From assembly GCF_946479415.1 (NCBI RefSeq), contig NZ_CAMLFY010000087.1:1-18551 (forward strand): 18,551 bases of DNA. Reading direction: 5' to 3'. Below are positions 6,343 through 14,469 of the stretch, in pieces. The translations under genes and the position numbers were made by a program. The number at the start of each line of letters is the position of its first letter. The first letter of the stretch is position 1. This stretch comes from an uncultured Shinella sp. (GTDB lineage: Bacteria > Pseudomonadota > Alphaproteobacteria > Rhizobiales > Rhizobiaceae). The notes under the pieces were generated by a model. It saw nothing but the letters and a program-made list of their open reading frames with translations. It was not told where the DNA came from and did not search any database.

Positions 6343-7974
6343 ATGAGCACTCCTTCCTCCGCGCAGCCCCCGGGCGGCGAACGCAACCTTGTCGGCGTCG
6401 ATGTCGGCACCGGCAGCGCCAGGGCCGGCCTCTTCGATCTCTCCGGCCGCATGCTGGCTTCGGGAAAACGCGATATCTCGCTGTTTCGCGAGCCGGGCGC
6501 GATGGTCGAGCAGTCGAGCACGGAAATCTGGGCCGCCGTCTGCGCCTCGGTGCGCGAGGCGGTCGGAAAGGCAGGGGTCTCGCCGGAAAGTGTCGCCGGC
6601 ATCGGCTTCGATGCGACCTGCTCGCTGGTCGTGCTCGGGGAAGGGGGCAAGCCGCTGCCCGTGGGGCCGTCGGAGAACTCCGAACGCGACATCATCGTCT
6701 GGATGGATCACCGGGCGGTCGATCAGGTCGAGCGCATCAATGCCGGGGGTTACGATGTGCTGCGCTATGTCGGCGGTATCATCTCGCCGGAGATGGAGAC
6801 GCCGAAGCTGCTGTGGCTGAAGGAAAACCGCCCTGAAATCTTCGATGCCGCCTGGCAGTTCTTCGATCTCGCTGATTTCCTGACCTGGCGTGCGACGGGC
6901 GATCTGGCCCGTTCCACCTGCACCGTCACCTGCAAATGGACCTATCTGGCGCATGAAAAGCGCTGGGATCCCGGCTATTTCCACGGCATCGGCCTCGGTG
7001 TTCTTGCAGACCAGGATTTCGTGCGCATCGGCCAGCGCGTCGTCGAACCCGGTACGCCGCTTGGCGAGGGCCTGACCGAGACGGCGGCGGCCGAACTCGG
7101 CCTTGTTGCAGGCATTCCGGTTGGTGCGGGCATGATCGATGCCCATGCGGGTGGTATCGGCACGGTGGGTGTCGACGGTCCACCGGAAAACAATCTCGGT
7201 TATGTCTTCGGCACCTCCTCCTGCACCATGACCTCGACGCACGAACCGGTCTTCGTGCCGGGTGTCTGGGGGCCGTATTTCTCCGCCATGGTGCCGGGCA
7301 TGTGGCTCAACGAGGGCGGCCAGTCCGCGGCGGGCGCCGCCATCGAGCAGCTTCTCTCCTTCCATCCGGCAGCGGCCGAGGCCAAGGCGCTTGCGCAATC
7401 GCGCGGCCTTTCCCTGCCGGTCCTGCTGGCGGAGCTGGCTTCGGAGAAGGCTGGTTCGCTTTCCGAGGTCGCAAAGCTCGCGGATGGCCTGCATGTCGTG
7501 CCGGAATTCCTCGGCAACCGCGCGCCCTTCGCCGATCCCCATGCCCGCGCCGCCATTGTCGGCCTCGGCATGGAGCGTGAACTCGACAATCTCGTCGCGC
7601 TCTACATCGCCGGCCTCTGCGGCATCGGCTACGGCCTGCGACAGATCATCGACGCACAGGCTGCGGCCGGCGCGCCTGTCGATAAGATCGTCATCAGCGG
7701 CGGCGCCGGCCAGCTCGATCTCGTGCGCCAGCTTCTCGCGGATGCCACCGGCAAGCCGCTGCTTGCCACGCGCGCGGAAGAGCCGGTGCTCCTCGGCGCG
7801 GCCATCCTCGGTAGTGTCGCGGGTGGTGCCTTCCCGGATGTGCGGGATGCCATGGCTGCCCTTTCGGCTATCGATCGCACCTACCAGCCCGGCGGCGCGG
7901 AAACCGAGGCGTTGCACGCGAAGCGTTACCATGCCTTCCGGCGGCTGCAGGATCTGGCGCGGGATATCCGCTAA
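6343..7974 (+). CDS. FGGY-family pentulose kinase, probable D-ribulokinase
   Basis: A 543-residue kinase of the sugar-kinase/actin fold, predicted to phosphorylate D-ribulose to D-ribulose 5-phosphate for the pentose phosphate pathway. The N-terminal phosphate loop reads GVDVGTGSARAGLFD, followed by GIGFDATCS and VWMDHRAVDQ. A catalytic-domain aspartate lies in GAGMIDAHAGG, and the C-terminal nucleotide-binding segment is ISGGAGQLDLVRQLLADATG. Length and these motifs fit the 'FGGY-family pentulose kinase' group (about 540 residues), which includes the human FGGY D-ribulokinase, rather than AraB L-ribulokinase or xylulokinase. The gene follows the ribitol dehydrogenase by 63 bp, so the substrate fits the product of that enzyme. 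The TAA stop overlaps the stop of the convergent treY by four bases. Rhizobial homologues have been named rbtB. Confidence 0.87.
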   Translation: MSTPSSAQPPGGERNLVGVDVGTGSARAGLFDLSGRMLASGKRDISLFREPGAMVEQSSTEIWAAVCASVREAVGKAGVSPESVAGIGFDATCSLVVLGEGGKPLPVGPSENSERDIIVWMDHRAVDQVERINAGGYDVLRYVGGIISPEMETPKLLWLKENRPEIFDAAWQFFDLADFLTWRATGDLARSTCTVTCKWTYLAHEKRWDPGYFHGIGLGVLADQDFVRIGQRVVEPGTPLGEGLTETAAAELGLVAGIPVGAGMIDAHAGGIGTVGVDGPPENNLGYVFGTSSCTMTSTHEPVFVPGVWGPYFSAMVPGMWLNEGGQSAAGAAIEQLLSFHPAAAEAKALAQSRGLSLPVLLAELASEKAGSLSEVAKLADGLHVVPEFLGNRAPFADPHARAAIVGLGMERELDNLVALYIAGLCGIGYGLRQIIDAQAAAGAPVDKIVISGGAGQLDLVRQLLADATGKPLLATRAEEPVLLGAAILGSVAGGAFPDVRDAMAALSAIDRTYQPGGAETEALHAKRYHAFRRLQDLARDIR

Positions 7975-10571
7975 ACGCCGAGCAGCAGTGCGACGGGCGC
8001 GCCCGAGAGCGCGTCCGCAAGCGGGAGCGTGCCATCGAGCGTGATCCTGCGGCCGTCAAGCACGGACCGCACGCTGCGCCCTTTGAAATCGGCTGGGATG
8101 GTCAGGGAAACATCCTGCATCGTCTCATCGCGCAGCCGCAGGCCGTCATGCGCTGTCTTGCCGAAGGTGAGCCTTGGCACGACCGTAATCGCAAAGGCCT
8201 CCGGCGTGCCGCGCAGAAAGGCGAGGGCCTGCCGGCCGCCATCGGAAAATTCCAGCACAAGATAGGGGCCGTCGAATGGTTGGGCCGCCTCGTTGCGGGC
8301 AGCAAGGACTGTTGCAGTGAGCCACTGTTTGTAGTCGGCGAAATTTTCACGATTCGGATGCGGCCGTTCAGGAATCGTCAGCGACGCAACATCCAGCAGC
8401 GGCCGGTTGTCCGGATCGACGAGGGAAAAATCGCTGCGTTCGCTGCCCTGATAGATATCGGGAATACCCGGCGCCGTCAGCTTGATCAGCGTCTGCGACA
8501 GCGAATTCAAAAGCCCGGCATCGATGAACGGCGACAGCGTTTTTTCGAAATCCGTGAGGAACGCCTCGTGCCGCAGGATGGCATCGACGAAGCGCAGAAC
8601 CTTCTGTTCATAGTCGACATCGGGCCGGCTCCAGTTCGTACCGATTTTGGCCTCGCGCAGCGCCTTCTCCATATAGGCGGCCATGCGTTTGCCGAGATCC
8701 GCGTGGCCGGATATCGGCCAGATCCCGGCAAGGGCCTGATAGACCAGCCACTCGACATGCGGTTCCGGCACCATCCGGCCATTGTGCGGGTGGCGGAAGC
8801 GGCTGTTGAGGCCGCTCCAACGCTCCGTCGCGTCGATCCAGCGTTCCGGGGCTTCTGAAAGCGTATAGAGCCGCGCCCGTGCATCTTCGCCGCGTTTGGT
8901 ATCGTGGGTCGATGTTGCCGAGAGACTGTGCGGCATGGTCTCCAGCCGCGCCTGCATGGTGGCATGGAAGGCGGCCGGGCCTCCCGTGCTTTCGCCCGGA
9001 TTGCCGCCGACCTCATTCAACGCGATGAGCGCGTTTTCACGATAGAAGACCGTGTCCTCCAGTGCCTTGGCCATGATCGGCCCGCTCAATTGCTGGAATC
9101 GACTGCGGAATTCGGCGCATTCCTCGAACATTCCGGCGATACGGTCGTCGACCAGCAGTTCCCAGATGAAATCGATCGCCTCGCGCGCTTCCGGCAGGGC
9201 ACCGTCCTGAGCGGTCTGCCGTGCCGCGGCTAGAAGCTGGCGGTCATGCTGCGCGACACCGGCGCTCGTTATATAGGTTCGGTAGACCGGTAGCGCGATG
9301 ACGATCGCTCTGATGGCCTCGGTCAGAATGCTACGGGAAAGGTCCGCATGGGCGCGGTTCGCCATGGCTTTGGCCAGCGCGGCGAGGCGATGGACCTCGC
9401 CCTCGAAGTTTTCGGTCAGCATCTGCCGTTTGCCGGCCTTGGCCTCTTCGGCATAGGTGCCTTGATGCTCCCGATTTCTCAAAGGGCGAAAGGCTTCGGC
9501 TAGCCGCCCGCCTTCCTGTTCATCGACAAGGGCATCGGCGAGGGATGTGATGAATTCGTAGCCCGTCGTCCCCGCCACCGACCATTCAGAGGCGAATGGC
9601 TCGCTTTTCTCGAGGATCTTTTCCACGACGATATAGACATCTGGTCCGACAGCGGCGCGCAGGCGCTCCAGATAGGCCATGGGATCGGCGAGCCCGTCGA
9701 TATGATCGATGCGCAGGCCATCGACCATACCATCGCGGACAAGGTCCAGGATCAAGCGGTGACTGTCGTCGAAAACGGCGGGGTCCTCGACGCGCAGGCC
9801 TGCAAGGCCGGCAATCTCGAAAAAGCGGCGGTAGCTGAGATGCCGGCTCGCCGTCTTCCAGTCCGTGAGCTGCCAGGGCTGCGCCGCATGAACGGCGGCG
9901 AGCCGTTCGGGATCGGCGCAAACGGCGTCCAGATGCCTTTCCAGTGTTTCGCGTTGGCCCGGCACCGCCAATGCGGCGGAGAGCATCGCCACGCCTTGCG
10001 GATCGGCCTCTGCGTTCGGAACGGCCGCAGCGATGCCGGCTTCGTCCAGCAGTGCTTGGACGGTCCGGGGATGCAGCGGATAGAGATTGTCGTGATAGGC
10101 AAGGGCGAGCCCGCCAGGCCCCGGGTCAAGGGCAAGACGGATCGTGCCGGCCGCCAGTTCTGCGGCGAAATCCTCGCCGAGAAAGGGCAGCGTGAGTTTC
10201 CGCGACCAGTCGATATCGAAATGCCGCGCATAGGGGCTTTCCTCGCCCCAGACGATGACGCTTCGCCACCATTGGTTTTCCAGGCTTGCGGCCATGTGGT
10301 TGGGCACGATGTCGAGGAGAAGGCCCAGGCCGTGGGCGTGAAGATCCTTTGCCAGAAGGCGCAGGCCGTCCAGCCCGCCGAGCGCCGGATCGACCTCATT
10401 TGCATCCGTCACGTCATAGCCATGCGTCGAGCCGCTGACGGCGGTCATCAGGGGGGACGCGTAGAGATGACTAATCCCCAATCGCTTGAGATAGGGAACC
10501 AGTTCACGCGCTCGCGTGAAGTCCATGCCGTTGCGAAATTGCAGGCGGTAGGTCGAGAAGGGAAATGTCAT
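7971..10571 (-). CDS. treY: Maltooligosyltrehalose synthase (GH13)
   Basis: An 866-residue cytoplasmic enzyme that rearranges the reducing-end alpha-1,4 bond of maltodextrin to an alpha-1,1 bond, giving maltooligosyltrehalose, which TreZ then cleaves to trehalose. The family start STYRLQF (6-12) and HLYASPL (35-41) are clear. The GH13 regions are DIVPNH (87-92), GLRIDHIDGL with nucleophile Asp289, VVEKILE with acid/base Glu317, and TSTHDTKRGED later. The protein is somewhat longer than the 720-775 residues I recall for characterised enzymes. The ATG at 10571 starts directly at the conserved N terminus. No treZ or glycogen gene is adjacent: the neighbours are the pentulose kinase (convergent) and matB (divergent, with 164 bp between starts). 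The partner must be elsewhere in the genome. Confidence 0.95.
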   Translation of the reverse strand: MTFPFSTYRLQFRNGMDFTRARELVPYLKRLGISHLYASPLMTAVSGSTHGYDVTDANEVDPALGGLDGLRLLAKDLHAHGLGLLLDIVPNHMAASLENQWWRSVIVWGEESPYARHFDIDWSRKLTLPFLGEDFAAELAAGTIRLALDPGPGGLALAYHDNLYPLHPRTVQALLDEAGIAAAVPNAEADPQGVAMLSAALAVPGQRETLERHLDAVCADPERLAAVHAAQPWQLTDWKTASRHLSYRRFFEIAGLAGLRVEDPAVFDDSHRLILDLVRDGMVDGLRIDHIDGLADPMAYLERLRAAVGPDVYIVVEKILEKSEPFASEWSVAGTTGYEFITSLADALVDEQEGGRLAEAFRPLRNREHQGTYAEEAKAGKRQMLTENFEGEVHRLAALAKAMANRAHADLSRSILTEAIRAIVIALPVYRTYITSAGVAQHDRQLLAAARQTAQDGALPEAREAIDFIWELLVDDRIAGMFEECAEFRSRFQQLSGPIMAKALEDTVFYRENALIALNEVGGNPGESTGGPAAFHATMQARLETMPHSLSATSTHDTKRGEDARARLYTLSEAPERWIDATERWSGLNSRFRHPHNGRMVPEPHVEWLVYQALAGIWPISGHADLGKRMAAYMEKALREAKIGTNWSRPDVDYEQKVLRFVDAILRHEAFLTDFEKTLSPFIDAGLLNSLSQTLIKLTAPGIPDIYQGSERSDFSLVDPDNRPLLDVASLTIPERPHPNRENFADYKQWLTATVLAARNEAAQPFDGPYLVLEFSDGGRQALAFLRGTPEAFAITVVPRLTFGKTAHDGLRLRDETMQDVSLTIPADFKGRSVRSVLDGRRITLDGTLPLADALSGAPVALLLGV

Positions 10572-10735
10572 GTAGCCCAGACGATGCGAGTAAAGCCCGT
10601 TTTGAAACGCCGATCATCCTGTTTTGTTCCATGAGCTTTCCGTCCTCTGGGGACGGCCTGCTGCGGGCCGCGGTTGCCACTGGCGTCCCCAGCGGTCGAT
10701 ATGACAAGGTGCGGCAACAGTCAGAGGAGGCCTCC

Positions 10736-12247
10736 ATGGGCAATCATCTTTTCGACGCGATCCGGGCAGCGGCAAAGCCGGAAGCGGTTTTCATCGAAAC
10801 AGCCGATGGCAAGCGCTGGACCTATGGCGACATGATCGCGCTTTCCGGCCGGATGGCGGGCGCGCTCCGGACGCTCGGCGTTCGCCCGGGCGATCGCGTC
10901 GCCGTGCAGGTGGAAAAGAGCCCCGAGGCGCTGATGCTCTATATCGCCTGCGTCAGGGCGGGTGCGGTCTACCTTCCGCTCAACACGGCTTACACGCTGG
11001 CGGAACTCGACTATTTCATTGGCGATGCCGAGCCGGCGCTGGTCGTCGTCGGGCCGAAATCGCGCGAGGGTGTCGAAACGATCGCCAAAGCCCATGGCAG
11101 CCGGGTCGAGACGCTCGATGCCACGGGTCATGGCAGCCTCACCGAGCGCGCGGCGGACGAGCCGTCCGATTTCACCGATGTCGGGCGCGGCCCGGATGAT
11201 CTTGCCGCCATCCTCTACACGTCGGGCACGACAGGCCGGTCCAAGGGCGCGATGCTCACGCATGACAACCTGCTCTCGAACGCCCTGACATTGCGCGAGC
11301 ATTGGCGTTTCACCAGCGAAGACCGGCTGATCCATGCCCTGCCGATTTTCCACACGCACGGTCTTTTCGTCGCCTCGAACGTCACGCTGCTATCAGGCGC
11401 GTCGATGTATCTACTGCCGAAATTCGATGCCGACGAAGCCCTTGATCTGATGGGGACGTCGACCGTTATGATGGGCGTGCCGACCTTTTATGTCCGGCTC
11501 GTGCAGCATCCTGGCCTGACCCGTGAAGCGACCGCCAAGATGCGGCTCTTCGTCTCCGGTTCCGCCCCGCTTCTGGCGGAAACCCACCGTGCTTTCTCGG
11601 AAAAGACCGGCCACGCCATCCTCGAGCGATACGGCATGACCGAGACCAATATGAATACGTCCAACCCCTATGCCGGCGATCGCATCGCCGGCACGGTGGG
11701 CTTTCCGCTGCCGGGCGTTTCGCTGCGGGTCAGCGATCCGGAGAGCGGCGTGCCGGTGCCGGATGGCGAGACGGGCATGATCGAGGTGAAGGGGCCGAAC
11801 GTCTTCAAAGGCTATTGGCGCATGCCGGAAAAGACGGCGGCGGAGTTCCGCACCGATGGCTTCTTCATCACCGGCGATCTCGGCAAGATCGACGAGCGCG
11901 GCTATATGCATATCGTCGGCCGCGGCAAGGATCTCGTCATTTCGGGCGGCTACAACATCTATCCGAAGGAAGTCGAGACGGAGATCGACGGCATGCCCGG
12001 CGTCGTCGAAAGCGCCGTCATCGGCGTACCGCATCCGGATTTCGGCGAGGGCGTGACGGCCGTGGTTGTGCGCATGAAGGATGCCGTGATCGACGAGAAG
12101 GCGGTGCTGGATGGCCTGAAGGAGCGGCTGGCGCGTTACAAGCAGCCGAAGCGCGTGCTCTTCGTCGACGATCTGCCGCGCAACACGATGGGCAAGGTGC
12201 AGAAGAATGTGCTGCGCCAGATCTATGAGGATCTCTACAAGGTTTGA
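10736..12247 (+). CDS. matB: Malonyl-CoA synthetase (MatB, adenylate-forming enzyme)
   Basis: A 503-residue ATP-dependent ligase making malonyl-CoA from malonate and CoA. It belongs to the acyl-adenylate (ANL) superfamily: P-loop YTSGTTGRSKG (161-171), IFHTHGLF (205-211 region), ERYGMTETNMN, GDLGKIDERGY, KDLVISGGYNIYPKE and the catalytic Lys487 in PRNTMGKVQKN. The length and text match Rhizobium MatB closely. The start is set at 10736 by GAGGAGG (10724-10730) five bases upstream. The frame is open upstream to an ATG at 10565 inside the treY start, but that extension lacks similarity to the family and is probably untranslated. The decarboxylase matA and carrier matC usually associated with matB are absent here. 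The 3' end overlaps the convergent LysR gene by 13 bases. Confidence 0.93.
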   Translation: MGNHLFDAIRAAAKPEAVFIETADGKRWTYGDMIALSGRMAGALRTLGVRPGDRVAVQVEKSPEALMLYIACVRAGAVYLPLNTAYTLAELDYFIGDAEPALVVVGPKSREGVETIAKAHGSRVETLDATGHGSLTERAADEPSDFTDVGRGPDDLAAILYTSGTTGRSKGAMLTHDNLLSNALTLREHWRFTSEDRLIHALPIFHTHGLFVASNVTLLSGASMYLLPKFDADEALDLMGTSTVMMGVPTFYVRLVQHPGLTREATAKMRLFVSGSAPLLAETHRAFSEKTGHAILERYGMTETNMNTSNPYAGDRIAGTVGFPLPGVSLRVSDPESGVPVPDGETGMIEVKGPNVFKGYWRMPEKTAAEFRTDGFFITGDLGKIDERGYMHIVGRGKDLVISGGYNIYPKEVETEIDGMPGVVESAVIGVPHPDFGEGVTAVVVRMKDAVIDEKAVLDGLKERLARYKQPKRVLFVDDLPRNTMGKVQKNVLRQIYEDLYKV

Positions 12248-13098
12248 GGGAGCGCGAAGGCGAAATGTCCGCGCAGGATGTCGAGGACTTCCGCGGCCAG
12301 TTCCCCGACGATCCCGTTGCGCTCCCACGAATATAGCGACGCGAAGACGGGCGGCTCGGGCGCGAAATCGACGAGCTGTTTCACCCGCCATCCCTCCGCG
12401 GCATCGACAGGCAGCATGGCAAGCCCGAGGCCGGCTTCGATGGCCATCAGCACGTTGCGAAGGCTCGCGGAGGTGAAGGCGACATACCAGCGCCGCCGTT
12501 CCCGTTCCAGCCGTTCGAACATGGCGTCGCGATAGAGCCCTCCGGGCGGGAAGGTGACGAGCGGTATGGGATCGGGCAGCTCTGCGGGTGCGTCGAGCGC
12601 GGTGAACCAGGCGATGGGCTCTTCGAAACTTGCCCAGGCATCGGGGCTCGGCTTGTCCTCCTTCAGAACCACGATGTCGAGCTCGCCGGCGCGGTAACGC
12701 CGCGTCAGGTCCGAGCGCAGCCCGGTGGTGACATCGAGACGGGCTTCCTTGCGGCGCTTTGTAAAGGCAGCGAAGATGCGCGCCATTTCCGGTGTCGCGA
12801 TATCATCGGGCATGCCGATACGCACCGACGTCGTGCCGGAGGTTTCGGCCACCAGCGTCAAAGCCTCGCTCTGGAGCGCGAGGATGCGGCGGGCATGGCC
12901 GAGCAGGCGTTCGCCGGTGACGGTGAGGCGCACGGGGCGGGCGGCGCGATCGACGAGATCGCGACCGATCGCCTCTTCGAGCCGGGCGATCTGCTGGCTC
13001 ATGGTCGACTGGGTCATGTGCAGGCGGTCGGCGGCGGCGGTGAAGCTGCCGGCATCGGCAATGGCCACGAAGGCGCGGAGCAGGCGCGGATCGAGCAC
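12235..13098 (-). CDS. LysR-family transcriptional regulator
   Basis: A 287-residue regulator. The N-terminal winged helix (1-60) reads LLRAFVAIADAGSFTAAADRLHMTQSTMSQQIARLEE, diagnostic of LysR proteins. The remainder is a two-lobed effector domain (VRIGMPDDIATPEM onward, with MAIEAGLGLAMLP near the C terminus). The start is GTG at 13098, with GGAG five bases upstream on the minus strand. It is divergent from the MFS transporter gene with 132 bp between starts, so it most likely controls that transporter and itself. The effector is unknown. It is convergent to matB, with overlapping ends, so regulation of matB is not implied by the arrangement. Confidence 0.93.
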   Translation of the reverse strand: MLDPRLLRAFVAIADAGSFTAAADRLHMTQSTMSQQIARLEEAIGRDLVDRAARPVRLTVTGERLLGHARRILALQSEALTLVAETSGTTSVRIGMPDDIATPEMARIFAAFTKRRKEARLDVTTGLRSDLTRRYRAGELDIVVLKEDKPSPDAWASFEEPIAWFTALDAPAELPDPIPLVTFPPGGLYRDAMFERLERERRRWYVAFTSASLRNVLMAIEAGLGLAMLPVDAAEGWRVKQLVDFAPEPPVFASLYSWERNGIVGELAAEVLDILRGHFAFALPQTL

Positions 13099-13144
13099 GG
13101 TATCTCCATTGAAAATCGGAATGATGGGTATCTAAACATGTAAT

Positions 13145-13159
13145 TTGCGCATGATTCAA
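13145..13159. promoter_or_regulatory. Possible LysR-type binding site in the LysR/MFS divergent region
   Basis: The 15-base stretch TTGCGCATGATTCAA has interrupted symmetry TTG-N9-CAA and contains a T-N11-A core, the loose signature of LysR-type sites. It lies 47-61 bp upstream of the LysR start and about 72 bp upstream of the MFS start. The motif is short and degenerate, so this is only a pointer. Confidence 0.25.
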
Positions 13160-13230
13160 GCGAATGGTAGCGATGGGGCAGCAGGGCGGCGCGATCCCGC
13201 GAGCCGCCGGCGTCAGCAGAAAGTCGAACC

Positions 13231-14418
13231 ATGGCGGATATGCGCCCCTCGCGCGATTGGGCAATGCTCGGGCTGGTCGTCCTTGTCGGACTGAACCTGC
13301 GGCCCTTCCTCGCCGCGCCCGCACCCATCCTCAACGAGATCGTCAGGGATACGGGCCTGGGGCTCGGCGGTGTGGCAATGCTGACGCTGTTGCCAATGTT
13401 CCTGATGGGCGTTGGCGCTTTCGTGGCGCCGGGACTGCAAGTGCGCATCGGAGCGCGGCGCGGCCTGCTCGTGGCGCTGGTCGTGCTGCTGGCCGGCTCC
13501 GGGCTTCGTTTCTATGCCGAGGGCGGGACAGCGCTCATCGCGACGGCCGCCCTCTGCGGTATGGGTGTCGCCTTCATCCAGGCGGCCTTTCCCGGCATCA
13601 TCAAGGCGCGCTTCCCGACGAACGTGCCCGTCGTCACCGGTCTCTATTCCGCGACGATCATGGCAGGTGGCGCCTTTGGTGCGCGGCTGATGCCGGTTCT
13701 CACCCATGCCGGCTATTCCTGGCGCGCGGCACTTGCGTGGCTGGCGGTGCCGGTCGCCATAGCACTCGCCGCCGCCTGGCGCATTCTTTCCGATGTCCAG
13801 GCGAGCCGCCCGGATGGCACGCTGACGCGCAAGCTTTTGGCGCGACCGCGCACCTGGGCGCTGATGGCCGCCTTCGGCCTTGTCAATGCCGGCTATTCCT
13901 CAATGATCGCCTGGCTGGCGCCGTACTACCAGGCGCAAGGCTGGACGAGCGCCGACAGCAGCAGCCTCGTGGCGGTCATGGCCATCTGCCAGGCGGTCGC
14001 GGCGCTTGGCCTGCCGACCTTGGCGCGCGGCAATTTCGACCGCCGTCGCTGGCTGTGGTTGACCATCGTCTTCCAGCTGATCGGCTTCCTTGGGCTCGCC
14101 ACCCTGCCGGGTGCGGCACCCGCGGTCTGGGCGGGACTTTGCGGTGCGGGCCTCGGCGGCAGCTTCGCGCTCGCCATCGTCACGGCGCTCGACCATCTGC
14201 CGCGGCCCGAGCAGGCCGGCGCGCTGGCCGCACTCATGCAGGGCGGCGGCTTCCTCATCGCGGCCCTCGGCCCCTATGCGGTGGCACTGCTGCACGACTG
14301 GACGGGCGGTTTCGCCGCCGGCTGGCTGCTACATTTCTGCTGCGTGCTGGTGACGGCGCTGCTCTACCTGCGCTTCGACCCGCGCCACTACAAGATCGCG
14401 ATGCCCTTTGCCGGCTGA
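13231..14418 (+). CDS. MFS transporter, CynX/NimT family
   Basis: A 395-residue inner-membrane protein with about twelve hydrophobic helices. The segment VVLVGLNLRPFLAAPAPILNEI at the first helix is typical of the CynX/NimT group (cyanate transporter CynX, nitroimidazole exporter NimT). GVAFIQAAFPGIIKARFP and MQGGGFLIAALGPYAVALLHDWTGG further along are also family-like. The direction and substrate of transport cannot be told from the sequence. The ATG at 13231 is followed closely by the first membrane helix; the ribosome-binding site before it (GCAGAAAG) is weak. No cynS, cynT or nim gene is adjacent, so cyanate is not supported. The divergent LysR gene probably regulates it. Confidence 0.88.
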   Translation: MADMRPSRDWAMLGLVVLVGLNLRPFLAAPAPILNEIVRDTGLGLGGVAMLTLLPMFLMGVGAFVAPGLQVRIGARRGLLVALVVLLAGSGLRFYAEGGTALIATAALCGMGVAFIQAAFPGIIKARFPTNVPVVTGLYSATIMAGGAFGARLMPVLTHAGYSWRAALAWLAVPVAIALAAAWRILSDVQASRPDGTLTRKLLARPRTWALMAAFGLVNAGYSSMIAWLAPYYQAQGWTSADSSSLVAVMAICQAVAALGLPTLARGNFDRRRWLWLTIVFQLIGFLGLATLPGAAPAVWAGLCGAGLGGSFALAIVTALDHLPRPEQAGALAALMQGGGFLIAALGPYAVALLHDWTGGFAAGWLLHFCCVLVTALLYLRFDPRHYKIAMPFAG

Positions 14419-14424
14419 AACAAA

Positions 14425-14450
14425 AACCCGCGCCGGTGAAGGCGCGGGTT
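14425..14450 (-). terminator. Intrinsic terminator of the ureidoglycine aminohydrolase gene
   Basis: AACCCGCGCC (14425-14434) and GGCGCGGGTT (14441-14450) form a perfect ten-base-pair stem with a six-base loop. Read on the minus strand the stem is followed directly by a run ending TTTTTG, as expected for a Rho-independent terminator of the leftward gene that stops at 14470. On the plus strand it lies seven bases after the MFS stop but has only two T residues after it, so it would be weaker in that direction. Confidence 0.85.
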
Positions 14451-14469
14451 CCAAGGGAGCGGCTGGAGT

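Noticed and set aside
5521..7932. 803-codon open frame on the minus strand, opposite the ribitol dehydrogenase and kinase genes
   Set aside because: It is a shadow of two well-identified genes in GC-rich DNA: its product is rich in Arg, Asp, His and Gly, without domains, and has no ribosome-binding site.
10637..10660. Small inverted repeat CCGTCC/GGACGG in the treY/matB divergent gap
   Set aside because: A six-base-pair stem in GC-rich DNA without accompanying promoter or terminator elements is not distinguishable from chance.
14425..14450. Hairpin as a strong terminator for the MFS gene on the plus strand
   Set aside because: The T run follows the stem only on the minus strand; plus-strand termination would be weak, so it was assigned to the ureidoglycine aminohydrolase gene.
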